A stretch of DNA of 64,000 nt from the NCBI GenBank assembly GCA_025331565.1, contig JAFREQ010000012.1, positions 11,274,501 to 11,338,500 of the forward strand, given 5' to 3'. Within the stretch, counting starts at the first letter, position 1. The number at the start of each line of letters is the position of its first letter. The notes beneath the pieces were generated by a model, which did no database searches, was not told the origin of the DNA, and saw nothing but the letters and a program-made list of their open reading frames with translations. The stretch comes from Holacanthus passer. Lineage: Eukaryota > Chordata > Actinopteri > Pomacanthidae. Both the position numbers and the translations under genes were made by a program. Shown here in pieces: positions 39,501 through 51,112 of the stretch.

Positions 39501-41497
39501 GAGGGGGAACCTCAACGGGGGTCTTCGGCAAGGAGGACAGTGACCCTTGTACCTGCTATGTGAACCGGGCGTCTGTCAAACAGTTTGGAGCGGATCTGGG
39601 AGGTGCGGGCGGGGGATCCATGGATGGTCTTAACAGGGTGAGGGAGGGCCGGGAAGGGGGTGCTGGAAACCTGCCGCGGGGGAAGCAAGCAACAGGAGGT
39701 CCTGCTCTGACTCAGGCCCTGCTGGCTCAAGCCTGTCCGGGCTTTGAGGAGGCTGTGGAAGGAGTACGCTTCATCGCCAACCACATGAAGAGCGAGGATG
39801 ATGATCAGAGTGTGAGTATTGTATTATCTGTATGATACCATGCACACCATTACAGTAATGAACTTTTTAACTTTTTGAGTATCAATATTGCTATTGATAC
39901 TTGTGAATAATAAAAAATAGATAGCAATATAGCTGCTGATATTCATTTTCTTATGTAAAGAAATTATTTAAAGCTGCTGTAATGAATCACCCAACTCTGT
40001 ATTTTTCCTCAGCTCTGTTGTTGTAGCTCACTGGTTTTGGTTTAATCTTGCATCATTTAAAGACACACCCGGCAGGTTGTTTGTTAGTACTCCAAACAGC
40101 TAAAAGGAAAGTAGTTATTGGACTTAGATTCGCCAGGTAGTAAGAGGCAGAAATGTTAATCCTGCTCCATGACTGATGTGTAAATAGGCGACTGTTATCT
40201 AACACGTTCGTTCAGTTTTACAACGTGATAATGTTGTTTATGGCCTTTTGCACCCAAGAGGCCAAAAAAAAAATCGATGAATGTAGGTTTAAACATACAT
40301 AAAACCAGTTATCTTTTTTAAGGTAAACACAAAAACAGGAAGACAGAGTGAAATATAGAGGCTGGCGAAGCTGCCAATAGATCCTTTATTGCTGCAGTTT
40401 ACTGCTCTGCAACTTCTTGCCAGCATCCCCTTCACTATAGAGATATATCTCTGATAAACAGCTGATAATACCAGCCTGCTAATGTATCACTTGGGCTCCT
40501 CTCTATATTAAAATGAATTATTATCTTGTCTCTGTGTGGATTAAAATCATAGCATGAAGCACCCTGAGCAGCACAGATCTGTCCTTTCGGTGCCGTATCG
40601 AGTTATAGTGAGGATGGAGCGGTGCAGTGGCGTCGTTTAGCTCTGCCATTTGAAACGCATGGGGGGAACTACACCAGAGCATGAGCAAAGGAGACAGATC
40701 TGGTGACGCAATTGCAGCCCTCTGAATATTGAGCACAGACATGAAATTATAGCAGCGGCGTGACGTGTGCATAGAGAAGGAGCACAAGTGGAAAGGCGCC
40801 GGAATAGAAGAGCCACGACAGCGGAGTGAGGGTGGTATGTTTTCTTCCTCATGGCATCTCAGGAAACCAGCCTTCTCTCCTGAGACTGAAAGAAACTGAC
40901 ACAGGAATTAACAATCCTCTGTTATTCTGTCCATCATTAGTTATTATCCCACTGCCATGCCAGCAGCTTTCAAATCCTCCCCCCTCCCTGGCACAGTGCA
41001 TGTTGTGTCAGTCCTCCTCCTCTTCTCCCCCAAGTCATCATCACAGGGGTTACAGTGTCAGCACCCTCCGTCTTTCTGCCCTCCATCACTGTCTCCCTCG
41101 TCTCTAGCGTCCTTCTCCTCCTCCTTGACTCGTGTCGGACCTCATCAGAGCTGTGTGGCAGAGCGAGTCTCCGCTCACATTAACCCTTCACCTCCATTAA
41201 CCCTCTGCATAGGGAAGGCCTGACAAGTAGATAGAGACAGGATGAGAAGGAGAGGGTGTGAGACTGTGTGATTGTGCTCACTTTAATCTTTCTCTTCTCC
41301 ACATCTCAAACCCCTTTTACCCCCTCCCACCCACCCACCCACAGGTGAGCGAGGACTGGAAGTATGTTGCGATGGTGATCGACCGCCTCTTCCTGTGGAT
41401 CTTTGTGTTTGTGTGTGTGTTCGGCACAATGGGCATGTTTCTGCAGCCACTCTTCCAGAATTACACAGTCAAGACCATCACCAGCCCGCCGGGCTGA
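23978..41497 (+). CDS. chrnb2: neuronal nicotinic acetylcholine receptor subunit beta-2 (complete)
   Basis: CHRNB2 is the structural subunit of alpha4-beta2-type pentameric cation channels in neuronal membranes. Exons: 23978-24056, 33465-33610, 34990-35034, 36581-36690, 38683-39811, 41345-41497. Small exons of 45 and 110 nt fit the nAChR layout, and the total is 553 aa. Visible features: Leu-rich signal peptide (about 1-27); agonist-domain start TEERLVEHLL; Cys-loop C160-C174 (CKIEVKHFPFDQQNC); no vicinal Cys pair in loop C, as expected for a non-alpha subunit; M1 about 240-263; M2 about 270-290 (EKMTLCISVLLALTVFLL); M3 about 305-325; M4 about 518-537; FLQPLFQNYT near the C terminus. Residues after M3 include a Gly-rich insert, making the protein about 50 residues longer than human CHRNB2. 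Similarity from memory favours beta-2 over beta-4. Which fish duplicate (a or b) this is cannot be said. Confidence 0.97.
24757..24792. repeat. (CT)n microsatellite
   Basis: An almost perfect CT run in chrnb2 intron 1. Confidence 0.9.
25322..25354. repeat. (CA)n microsatellite
   Basis: Uninterrupted CA run in chrnb2 intron 1. Confidence 0.9.
27548..27581. repeat. (GT)n microsatellite
   Basis: Long GT run within a wider GT-rich stretch of chrnb2 intron 1. Confidence 0.9.
28733..29046. repeat. copy of the GATTATTTTCATT teleost repeat family
   Basis: Starts with ACTGTAACTAATGATTATTT and ends with GATCAACTAATCAATTAATA plus TTTCAGCTC, so both termini of the family are visible around a diverged middle. 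Confidence 0.5.
32109..32382. repeat. copy of the GATTATTTTCATT teleost repeat family
   Basis: Starts GGGCTGCAGCTAATGATGAT and ends TTGACTTATCATTTCAGCTC. Length and ends match the copy at 28733-29046. Confidence 0.55.
34020..34330. repeat. 3' part of the 'GTGGTGGAAGAAGTATT' repeat family
   Basis: Contains GCTGTCAAATAAATGTGGAG, AAAAGTATAAAATAGCATAA and CACTTAGTTACTTCTGC, phrases typical of the distal end of this fish repeat. Lies in chrnb2 intron 2. Confidence 0.45.
34459..34989. repeat. diverged direct duplication flanking a SINE, reaching the chrnb2 exon 3 acceptor
   Basis: Segment A (34459-34549) and segment B (34881-34989) share AAAAAATCTGTCACA-ACATCC, AAGTGCTACAATGAAT-ACCC, CTTTAAT and GTTTGTAATGT-TATGT, then a T-run. 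Segment B ends in the TTTCTGCAG acceptor of chrnb2 exon 3, so its polypyrimidine tract derives from the repeated unit. Confidence 0.75.
34606..34757 (-). mobile_element. tRNA-Arg-headed SINE with LINE-like 3' tail
   Basis: Read on the minus strand from 34757. The head begins GACCGTGTGG-CTAATGAATGAGGC and contains GTCTGACTTCGGATCAGAAG, the anticodon arm of tRNA-Arg(TCG), followed by ATTGAGGGTTTGAG (box B-like). The predicted 3' acceptor strand no longer pairs, so it is not a functional tRNA. A short body follows, then AATTTCCCCACTGAGGGACG and AATAAAGGAATATC, resembling a fish LINE 3' tail, ending in four ATCTT/TCTTA units. This is a complete-looking composite SINE in chrnb2 intron 2. Confidence 0.75.
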
Positions 41498-43477
41498 CTG
41501 CTCGCGGGCCGCGAACACGATGACCGACAGCTCCCCCCACCAATCAGCACCGCAGGACAAAGGCTGGAGGCGGCGTGGGGGGGTGGGTCTGGGTTTTATT
41601 GTGTCTATTGAACTGGAACCAGAACTGGAACTGAACAGCAATCACGCCCATTACCTTTATAGTAACGTTTTTTGCAACGAACAACATTTTTCTTGTATGA
41701 AGAGAAAAAGGAAACCACCATCATACTCTTACCTGCAGTTTTTTGTCCAGATGTTTAATGGACTGACCTCCCCTTTCTGGTGGAAAGGTCCCGCCCTGCT
41801 CTCCTCTTCAGCCAGTCAGGGAGCAAAGATGCTCTGATTTACTCCTTATTGAACCTTACGGCAGCCAATCAACACTTTCCGCTCGACACTGACTGCTTAA
41901 TTGACACATGACATGCCCGCCTTCAACTATGACATTACTCATTCATAATATTGACTGATGTCAGTAGGAGCTAATCAGAAAGGGAAGGGAGGTTCATATC
42001 TAGGTTCTTATACATTTATTTTATTTTTTCAGAAATCCACTACGTCAGTGAACTGATTCAGTATATTTTATCATAGCATAGCTGCTTACCACAGTATAGC
42101 ATTAGGAATATATTATTAAGATTTCTCTATGTGTTAGCTCATGCAAGGGTCTGTTGCTGATAGAGAGGCTACGGTGTGTTGTATGATTGTATAGATTAAA
42201 CAAGAATGTGATATAAACTGTACTACACATCCTGTGATGCGCACACTAACACGATATGTGTACAAGCAACAGATTGTGATGGAAAATACATAGAGGGGAC
42301 TGGAATTAAAGACAGAGACAGGTTGCGTTATCAGATGAAAGTCAAAGGGATGAAATAATAGATTATGCATGGACAGTGTTTTGCTTAGAGAGTTGTGCAC
42401 ATTAAGTAGAGAACAGCAGCAGCCTGCTGTGCCGGAGCGCACAGCTGCAAGATGAGCTGAGCTCCTGAGAAACCGAGGAATCTGAGCCAAGATGGCGGAT
42501 AGGACCTCCTATGTGACGGACGGCAGGAACGCGATTTCTCCCAGATGGAGTATTCAGAGCGTGGCTGAGATGGAGCAAAGATCAGTATTGGAAAAAGTAA
42601 CCTGTAAATCAAATCATATTGATGGAGGGATGGGAATTTTATCATGGAAATTAAGCTATTATGTGTATTAATATGTAATTTCATATTTCAGTATGTAATG
42701 TTCAGAGCATATGTATACATGTATGCGTGTGTGTATGTATGTGTATGCGTGCCCCATGCCCCAATGCATCATCACATCTGTCAGATGTTCAGAAGAGCAT
42801 ACTGTACATGCGTCTCCCCCTCCCTTCTATTAATCTCTGGCAACCTCTCTCCAATTTCCTCCCTTTTATCTGGTCTTCCACGGACAAACACATCGCTGAC
42901 ATTTAGTCCAGTTAGACTTGTTCTTTTCTACAGTTTTCCTTTTTCCATCATAGACTGGCTGATTTGTCTTGTTTTCCACAATCTTCACAGGTTCCCAGAC
43001 AACAAGCGAGATGGCCTTTTTGGGCACACAGGGAGTTGGAGATTAATTAAATGTTCAATAGACGAGCGAAATAACAAGAGGGCCAACGTTGGAGTATTCG
43101 ATTCAGGCAGTGAGCTACAGATGCAAAATCATAATTAGAAAAGAAAAGGTGTAAGGCAATACATGGCAGCGCAGATGTTTTATGATGATGTTGCAGCTGA
43201 GGAACGATGGACTGGAAAAAAGAAACAGGATAATCTGATCCAGATAGCGAGGAGACATAAAGCAGGATAGGCAGAGACAAAAGACTGTTAGTGTTGTTAC
43301 TCCATCGGAAAGCCACTATAAAACTCTGAAAAAACGCTGTCTAATCCTCAGTCACTGTCACTCGCTGTGAGTTTCCCCAGCTTTTTACGGTCACACGGCC
43401 AAGTCTGCAGCTCGGCTCAGTCCTGGACTGGGAGCTGCCTCTCTCTCTCTCTCTCTGTGTCTCTCTCTCTCTCTCTT

Positions 43478-43514
<37 letters not shown>

Positions 43515-43794
43515 ATCTGTGTTTCTGTCTTTGGAGGATGGGATTACCCAGGGGGATCCCACCAGATCCCGAACAAGTGTGAAAAGCCTATCGGAGACCT
43601 GTGAAAACTGTAGGCCGCACGGCTCCGCACGGACAAAGTGCTGCTGTCCACTCTTTCTCTCTCTCTTTGACCTTTCCACTCTCCTTCCTTTCTCCTCACT
43701 TCCTCTCTCATTATGCTCCCCCCCTCCCATCTTTCACCTTCTCCTTCCTGACTCTCAAATCTGCTCCTGTGCACACCTTAACCAGTCCAATAAA
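41498..43794 (+). other. chrnb2: probable chrnb2 3' UTR and downstream sequence
   Basis: No further coding sequence. The stretch runs to a canonical AATAAA at 43789-43794; several AATAAA-like signals make the real end uncertain. It holds a large CT microsatellite at 43436-43515 and a CAAGATGGCGG motif at 42488-42498 resembling a YY1 site. Confidence 0.4.
43436..43515. repeat. (CT)n microsatellite
   Basis: About 80 bases of CTCT with GTGT and TTTCTGT interruptions. Confidence 0.9.
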
Positions 43795-44492
43795 GGTTGT
43801 AGGTTCAGATTAATCAAAGTGTGTGTCTGCATGGCATGTTTTTCACACACACACACACACACGCAACTGATCTGTAAATTACTGTATTACCCAAACTTCC
43901 CATTAATCTTACACCACAGGATAGAACGAAAGAAAGAAACGTTTCCTGGCTTTCTAATATTGAGACTGGTGACTTCCTTTTTATGTACTCACAAACACCC
44001 ACACACATACCTACACACTCTTTGTGCTTTTTTTATTCTAGGAAGCAGGACTTTTTAAACAATCACGGGTGTAGGGCCCAGCCAAGGTCACTTCTAGCTC
44101 TCATTATTCTGCTGTAAAAACTGGAATGTGGGTACAGTCACAGACACCTCATACATTTGTTTTCAACGGTATGATGAACACAACAGAGGTGGCTGCTCAT
44201 ATCGAAAACTTAACTACAACCTCTTATACTGTATATTTCATTACTGTAACATAGATATCTCTTTGCCAGTGATTGACAGATCTATCTCCAATCTACATCC
44301 ATCCACTGCTGGAATAAAGTGCTGCACCAGCATGTGCAAAGCAAATTAAAGGTACATGCAATAATCCTCTTCCAGAACTGCTGGATGCGAGGGCCCCCTG
44401 CTGCCCCCTGCTGCCCATCATATGCTCTTACTCATCTTTGCTGTAATAAAGTACAACCAGTACAACATTGTTTTGTTTGAGTAAAGGTCACA

Positions 44493-44498
44493 TTTATT
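44493..44498 (-). terminator. polyadenylation signal of the first S100 gene
   Basis: TTTATT on the plus strand (AATAAA on the minus strand), 385 bases beyond the stop codon at 44883. Confidence 0.55.
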
Positions 44499-44882
44499 CC
44501 TTCCAGGGAGAAATTCCTTTTGCTTGAATGTGTTACAAAATACATGGAAAGAAAAACGATAGAGAGATAGATTCACATATTCAACGATGACAGGTGGTGA
44601 AATTGATTTAAACTCTCCAGATTTTCACATAGCAATAAATAGAGCTTGTGGTGGATTGATTGGACACTGCGGACAAATACACAAACACCCAATATTTGTT
44701 GCTGAAGTGAGAATTAGACATGTATGTGTGTGTGTTTCTTTATGTTTGTGTGTGTGTGTATTTGTGCATGTGAAGTCCATGACAGGATGTCCTTCGTAGA
44801 TCTTCTCTCCTGTCTGAACTGCTTCCTCCCTGGAGCGTGTGTGGGTTTGCAGACTGGACGTCTTTCATTCCCGAGGGCGCCT

Positions 44883-45296
44883 TCACTTCTTCTTCTCTTG
44901 CTTGTCGTTGTACTCCAGGAAGAAGTCGTTACAGGCCACAGTGAGAGCTCCGACCAGTATGATGAACTCGGTGAAATCTACCTCCCCGTCGTTGTTGGAA
45001 TCCAGGTCTCCCATCACCTTATCCACTGCCTCCTTATCCTGGGCGTTCTGCACATGTGAGGACATGAAACAGAGATGAAGGATGGATCTATTTTATAAAA
45101 CCTGTGTGCACATCTTGCCTATGAATCTCCTTACCCCCAGGTAGTTGCCGAGCTCTGCGGTGAGCATCTCCTTGAGCTCAGCCCTGCTCAGCGTATATTT
45201 GTCCCCCTCGTTTCCAGAGTACTTGTGGAAGGTCTGGATCATGAGCTGCATGGCGCTCTCCAGGGTGGAGGCGTTCTCTGAGTTGGGCAAAGACAT
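44883..45296 (-). CDS. S100 calcium-binding protein, S100A1-like
   Basis: S100 proteins are small dimeric EF-hand calcium sensors that change conformation on calcium binding and dock on target proteins. Coding exons 45135-45296 and 44883-45047 join in frame (GTAAGG donor, GTGCAG acceptor) to give 108 aa. The first EF hand is the S100-type loop (HKYSGNEGDKYTLSRAELKE). The second is canonical, DSNNDGEVDFTE, with acidic ligands at 1, 5 and 12. A hydrophobic helix IILVGALTVACNDFF follows, very like S100A1/S100Z/S100P. The tail EYNDKQEKKK is basic and longer than in human S100A1. A non-coding first exon at 46273 completes the usual three-exon S100 layout. A1 versus a fish-specific relative cannot be settled without a tree. 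Confidence 0.9.
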
Positions 45297-46272
45297 TCTG
45301 GAGAAGGATAGAATAAGAGGAAAGAGTGGGAAGAGGAGTCCATGTCAGTATCCCTCTGGAGCATGGAGGACGAGTCTGGTGCAATCAATACAGGCTTGAT
45401 TGCACACGAATGCATGCACTCTCTATTTTCTCTTTGACACTCTGCCAGAATGACTGACAGACAGATGGATGCATGGACAAACACTAACAGAAAACTGAAT
45501 CATAGGTTACAATACTAAACACCAAGATCATCTATGCACTGTCTAAACATCTAAATCTAGTGACAGGAGAGGTATTTGTCAGAGTCGGAAACCCTGCACA
45601 GTTTGCTCTGTTTCCTCATCAGGAGTGTTTCCTCCCTACCAGTGCACCCGATAAGATTTTGCTGCAGATAAACTGATCCACTATCTTCCTCGGCGGGAGG
45701 AGCTCTGGGAGTCAGGACGTCGTCAACAGCCGGACATGTGAGCCAGCTGATAAGAGTGAAACTCTAAGCTGGTAAAACAGCCGAAACAGTGGAGGAGATG
45801 TAACCAGGACACACAGAGGCAACCTGATCTGGCTTTTACTTTAGCTCAGCCGGATGGCAGAAAACACCAGATACAGGTGTAAGTCCTTGCCTTTCTTGAA
45901 CCTACATCACCTCTGAACTGTGAAGACTTTTCCTAACTGTCAATCACGTCTTGCATCCATCTCTCCTCGTGGGCACAACGTTTCAAATTCTCATGAATCA
46001 ATGGCATTAAAAACGATGAGAAAGACATTTTTGGCAAACTCTGTTTAGGTGTCATAACTATTCAGTGAATAAACAGAAAGTTCTTCCTCTCTTCATTGCT
46101 GAACTTTTAAAAAAAAAACTTTAAACAGACAGTCCACCTACAGACAACAACATGCATCAACTGCACCCCTAAAAATCTACTTTTAAAACTAAAAATTAGT
46201 CAGACACAACCTCTGAGAAATGCAGAGACACAGCTTTCAGTGTTGAAGTCTGTCCTCTACATCATGTCTTAC

Positions 46273-46335
46273 CTGAGTGGAGGACGAGTGCTGGCCTGCT
46301 GGTCAGGTGCAGAGAGAGAAGGCAAAAGCGACTGA
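46273..46335 (-). other. untranslated first exon of the S100A1-like gene
   Basis: On the minus strand, CACTCAG precedes a strong donor GTAAGAC ending the exon at 46273. The coding exon starts one base before its ATG after TTCTCCAG (exon start 45297), so a spliced 5' UTR is required. The 5' end near 46335 is placed about 30 bases from the TATA-like motif. Confidence 0.6.
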
Positions 46336-46360
46336 TGAGGAGGATGAGAAGGACAACGTC

Positions 46361-46368
46361 TTAAATAC
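46361..46368 (-). promoter_or_regulatory. TATA-like box of the S100A1-like gene
   Basis: The minus strand reads GTATTTAA, about 90 bases upstream of the donor of the inferred first exon. A TATA-type promoter is usual for S100 genes. Confidence 0.4.
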
Positions 46369-46379
46369 ATCCCTTACTC

Positions 46380-47930
46380 CACCCATCCCACTTATCTCTT
46401 CCTCCTCTCTCCCTCCTTCCACCTGTTGCCCCTCTCCTCCTTCCCATCCCCCTCCTCTCCTCCTCCTTCTCTGTTTACGCATCAGACACCTGCTGTCCGC
46501 TGAATGGACACACGGAGGATCCACCTGCCCTCCATGACATGTCGACAAAAAGCACTAATGGTGATGTAACTACAGCATGGCGTGGAGCTGATTGTAAAAA
46601 GTACCAATAATATGACCACAAGCCACACCACAAATGCTCCTGCATACTTTTTTAATGTGCTCTTGTTGTTCTCAGATATCACTTTATGTGAAAGTTAAGT
46701 AACTCGACAGTGTGAGTGTGAAAGTGTGAATGGTGAGTTTGAAAGACGTGGAATTAGTCTGCAACATTCATACTTTGACGAACCAAGACCAACAACATTT
46801 CCTGAGCACAATGAATGGTTGTGAGGTGACAATGACACATCGCGTACCATGCCACAGCTCCCTATTCTGACAGCAGGATTATCCTGCTCCCCTGTTGTGC
46901 AACCATTTTGTTCTGCATGTGAAAACAAAGGAAAAGCTTAGAAGGAGTGCTAAATAAATATTGTGCCAAAGATGAATAACTTGATAACTCTCCAAAAGTT
47001 TTAAGCAGCAAAGAGTGTCGGTGTAGGATGTTTACTTGGAGGAGAGAGGGGGCGTGGGGTTCATGCCTGATACAGTATCCGAAGGATTAGTGTAGCACCG
47101 ATGAATGGAGTCATCACACCTGGCAGCCATGCAGAGAAATCCCCATACAAAGACTTTGTAAAACACACACAAAGGCAAACATGCTAATACACACACATGC
47201 ACACTTTCACAAGTACATTCACACCTCAAACACCAAAACACTTTAGATGCATCCATGAAAAAGGATCAACTACAGATGACAGATGGATAAACAAACATAT
47301 TTTAAATAGCTCATCCAGTCCATCAGTCTTAAAGCAGTATAATGGATACAGCGAGACCCAAATGCCATAAAAAGTAAATGACATATATAATCAAGCACAC
47401 TTGAATGAATGACGGAGATCACACTTATGAAAGCAAACACTATCATTGTCATGAAATGAACGTCTGATCTGCCATCCCGGTAAGTGCATCTTCTTGTTTG
47501 TGTGTCGTTGCTGCAGTGTATTGTGTCAGTGAGTGGGGGTAGCACAGTGTGTATGCACCATATGTGTGTATGTATAGTGTTGCAGAGTGGAGGATGGTGC
47601 ACAAAAGGAAGCGTATACTGTATGTCAGGATCTGGTTGCAATAGTTGATGTATAGAAAAGGCTGCTGAGTTTGACTAGTCAGGGATGTCACAGCTATATT
47701 TAGCAAGTGTTGCTGGTGGAAGGAGCAGGTATCATTGCAGTGGTGCCTGTGGGACAATGTCAGACCATATCAGGGAAACCACTGTACACATACAGTATTT
47801 CACTGGGTTTCCCAGTAGAATATTAATGAAGGCTGGATAACATCAGCAATTAGACACTTTAAGAAAATGCAAAAGCAACAAAAGTCAGAAACTGAAAAAA
47901 AACTACGCACATTATAGTTTTATCATATAA
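46380..47930. other. intergenic interval between first and second S100 genes
   Basis: No exon or strong repeat seen. CA-rich stretches near 47160-47220 and short random frames only. Confidence 0.4.
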
Positions 47931-47934
47931 AGCT

Positions 47935-47940
47935 TTTATT
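47935..47940 (-). terminator. polyadenylation signal of the second S100 gene
   Basis: TTTATT on the plus strand (AATAAA on the minus strand), about 290 bases after the stop codon at 48232. Confidence 0.55.
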
Positions 47941-48231
47941 TTGAAAATACATTAAGTATCCTTTGTATAATTGGTATAAAAAAGACACTCCCAGCTCAGA
48001 GTACTTCAATGAGTTCTTAACAGCAGAAATCGATAGGATGCGACTGGAAAACAAGGTGGATCTGGACAGACAGTAAGGCCATTAAGCAAGCTGGTTGATT
48101 AACTGTATGAAAATGATTATGGAAAAACTTGCAAAAACTGTATACATGATGTTTGGAACATTTGGAAAAGATACTTAAAAAGCGCACAACAATTTAGTTG
48201 CTGATCCACCAAACTGCAGCATCACAATCAT

Positions 48232-48631
48232 CTATGAAGCATTTGCATTGGATCCAGTTTTGCTCTGGCTGAGGGAGCTGGCCAAGTAGCCAATCAGAGT
48301 GAGGTATTCCTGGAAGCTGACCTTTCCATCGTTGTTCTCATCCAGTCCCCGCTGCATCTCCTTAATGGCAGAGGAGCTGTTTGTATCCTGAACACAGGGG
48401 GACAGACAGATGGGAAACACTGTTAGTGTAGTACAGAAAACAACATTCCAATATACTGATGGATTATTTGTGTACAGTGAAGGGCAATGAAAAAACGATG
48501 CAGTCACTTACGTCCATGATGCTGCCAAGTTGTTTATGCACCATGGACTCGAAGGCTTTCCCGCTCAGGTTGTCCTTCCCCTTAGTAGAACTAAGAAATG
48601 TGGTCACCACCGTCTTAATGGCTGCCTCCAT
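48232..48631 (-). CDS. S100-like EF-hand protein, A11/A13/A14/A16-type
   Basis: Coding exons 48512-48631 and 48232-48387 join in frame (GTAAGT donor, TGTTCAG acceptor), giving 91 aa. The N-terminal hand is shortened: the stretch STKGKDNLSGKAFE lacks the usual EGD-K spacing, so calcium binding there is doubtful. The C-terminal loop DENNDGKVSFQE has ligands at positions 1, 3, 5, 9 and 12 and should bind. It is followed by YLTLIGYLASSLS, where the LIG helix motif resembles S100A11/A13/A14/A16. The ATG exon begins two bases before the start codon after CTCTTTAG, so an upstream untranslated exon is expected but was not placed. The exact orthologue is not claimed. Confidence 0.85.
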
Positions 48632-50397
48632 ATCTAAAGAGAACGAGAAACAAAGACAAAAAGCCAAAGGAAGAATTGAATGTAGCAAGTGGCAAGGACA
48701 GATATGGCCATATCTTTCACAGACACACATGCCAGTGGGTACAATGAATTTTATTAACGTGAAAAACATATTTCCATTGGGTCTCGGGAGGATAAAAGGT
48801 TTGTTTCATTTACTGAATGCGTCGAAGAAGAGAGTAAATTATGACCTTGGAAGGCTTGCGCACAGGTGACTGATCCAGATTAAGAACCTTCATATTATAT
48901 ATTATAATGTATTCAAATTATTATTATAAATTAACATTTCACTCTCAGTATATGTGATATGATTGGAAACATACTGACTTAAAATGCATTCAGATGAGTT
49001 CAGTTAAAAACCATGTTATTCTGGAAATGAAGAAAAAAAAAGTCCTTTAAGCCATAAATGTGAAGAAAGAAAAACTCTTTGGTTTAAGATGGATCACATC
49101 TCCTGATTGTATTTGACTTAGGTTGTGTTTGTATGTGTCCCCTGAACACAGACATGTGAGAAAGGTGAGACACACAAGTGATGTCAGCATAGAAGAGGAG
49201 GAAGAGAGGAAACAGGGGGAGAGGAAGGGACGGAGCCTGGAGACTCTCTGAGGTAAACGGAGCGAGAGACAGAGTGATGGAAGGTTGAAGAGGAGGGGAG
49301 TCTCTGAGGTAAACACAATGGGAGCTGTGATCTCTGACGGTGGACATCTGATCCCCAGAAGCCAGCGGGAGGCCACAGGTTCAGATTACTGCCTGCTGCC
49401 CGTCTGCTGCGGCACACTTCCCCTCGCGCTGCAGGAAAACACTGCTGTGCTCAAGTATGAACTGACAAACATCACACCGGCGGATTAAAGTAGCCTGAAA
49501 CATCAAACTCGAAATCCTCGGCTGAACATCTGAGACGAGCAGCGTTGGTTCATTTCACCCACTGCTTATTCCTGCTTAGACCTTGCAGGAAGGACAGAAA
49601 CAAGATGGAAACACATCCATGCTTTCATTGGATGTCAAATCTAGTATCAGAACAATCACTTACTCCCAGATTCTGACTACGTGCCAACGATACACACATT
49701 TTGATTTGATGGTCTAAAGTGACAGTGTACTGATGATGAAAACTATCAGCCTTTCACTGAAGACATTGAAAACATCACAGTGTAAATAATAAAATGAATG
49801 GCTGAGTTCCATTTAGCTGCTTCAGTTTCTAGGTCCAGGTGTTGGCTCAATGTCACACTGTCATGACATTACTGGGACACTTGAACAGAACAGAGCCATC
49901 GCTAATGTTTCTCACTGCCAAGTCATCAAATCTCAAAATTTTGTCAGACCCCTCGGTGTCTCATACAGATGAACAGGATACTCTATACTTTCAACTAACT
50001 CTGATGTAAACTCATCAGCAGCACTATCAGAAGCTCAGGGCACAGTGACATAGTATAAAGAGCAAAGGGGAAGGAGGAGGGATGTGTAAAACACTTTCAC
50101 CCTGGAGACAAAGTTTCAAGTCCTGTTTGAAACCAAAAGTCAACATTGACTTATTTTAACTTACGTCATGTAGGTAAACGTAATTATTTTAATCCAAAGC
50201 ATGATCTTTTCCTAAACCCAACCAAACTGCAAGTGTTTCCACAATGTCAACCATGTGTTAGAAAGACTTTCTGCCAGAAAGGCTTTCTGGCAGGCATACT
50301 AAACCTTGTGCGTCTGTGTGAGATGCTGTGGGACGTGACAAAACATTGTTGGTATTCGACAACCTGGAATGAGAACAGGCCGCTGTGAAACAGGTCT

Positions 50398-50850
50398 GTT
50401 GTCTCACAATGCAATACACACATCAAATAGAGGAACTACTCACAGCTGCATCTATTAATATAAATTGTAGGTGGTGATGAGGGAGCTCCAGGAATATCTC
50501 AAAAATACACACAAAAATATCTTTGCCCTTTCTCCTTGTGAAGTTTACGTGACAGTCATTTTCACAAGCAGTGTCCCAGTTACTACATTATAATTCTCTG
50601 CAGGTTTTGCCTTTGTTTGAGTTTGTAGTGTGTGAAAAAAAAAATGATAAAATGAAATAAAATCAAAAAGTTAGTATGCAAACTGAAAACCATAGATTTT
50701 TGAATGTGTTGTTGAGGTACACTGTTCTCCCACAATGCAATATGCAAAGGAGCTTCTAGCGCTAACATCTGCAAAAAATTACAACTAATTGTGGGTGGTG
50801 ATAAAAACAGACCCAGGAACACCTCAGAAAACAAAACTAATAAATCCCAC
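50398..50850. repeat. two diverged direct copies 325 bp apart
   Basis: Copy 1 (50398-~50520) and copy 2 (50724-~50850) share CACAATGCAATA, CTGCA, TAGGTGGTGATGAG/GGGTGGTGATAAA and CCAGGAA-A-CTCA phrases in the same order. Confidence 0.6.
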
Positions 50851-51112
50851 ATTTTGATGTTTGAGGTTTAAATGGCAGCGACATTGCAAAGTCTGATTGT
50901 TGCCAATATTGTATCATTTCCAATAAGCATAAAATGATTCAAAATGTAGATTTTTACTCGCTGCAAAAACGGTATAATATGACAATACTTCTATAGTATG
51001 TAGTGTAATTAGGACACACAGCTACAGTTTGATTGTAATCCATCATCACATATATTGCATTATTTCCTGTTGGTACAAAAAAATGCAAAGCATGTTGTCT
51101 TCTTGTTTGCCC

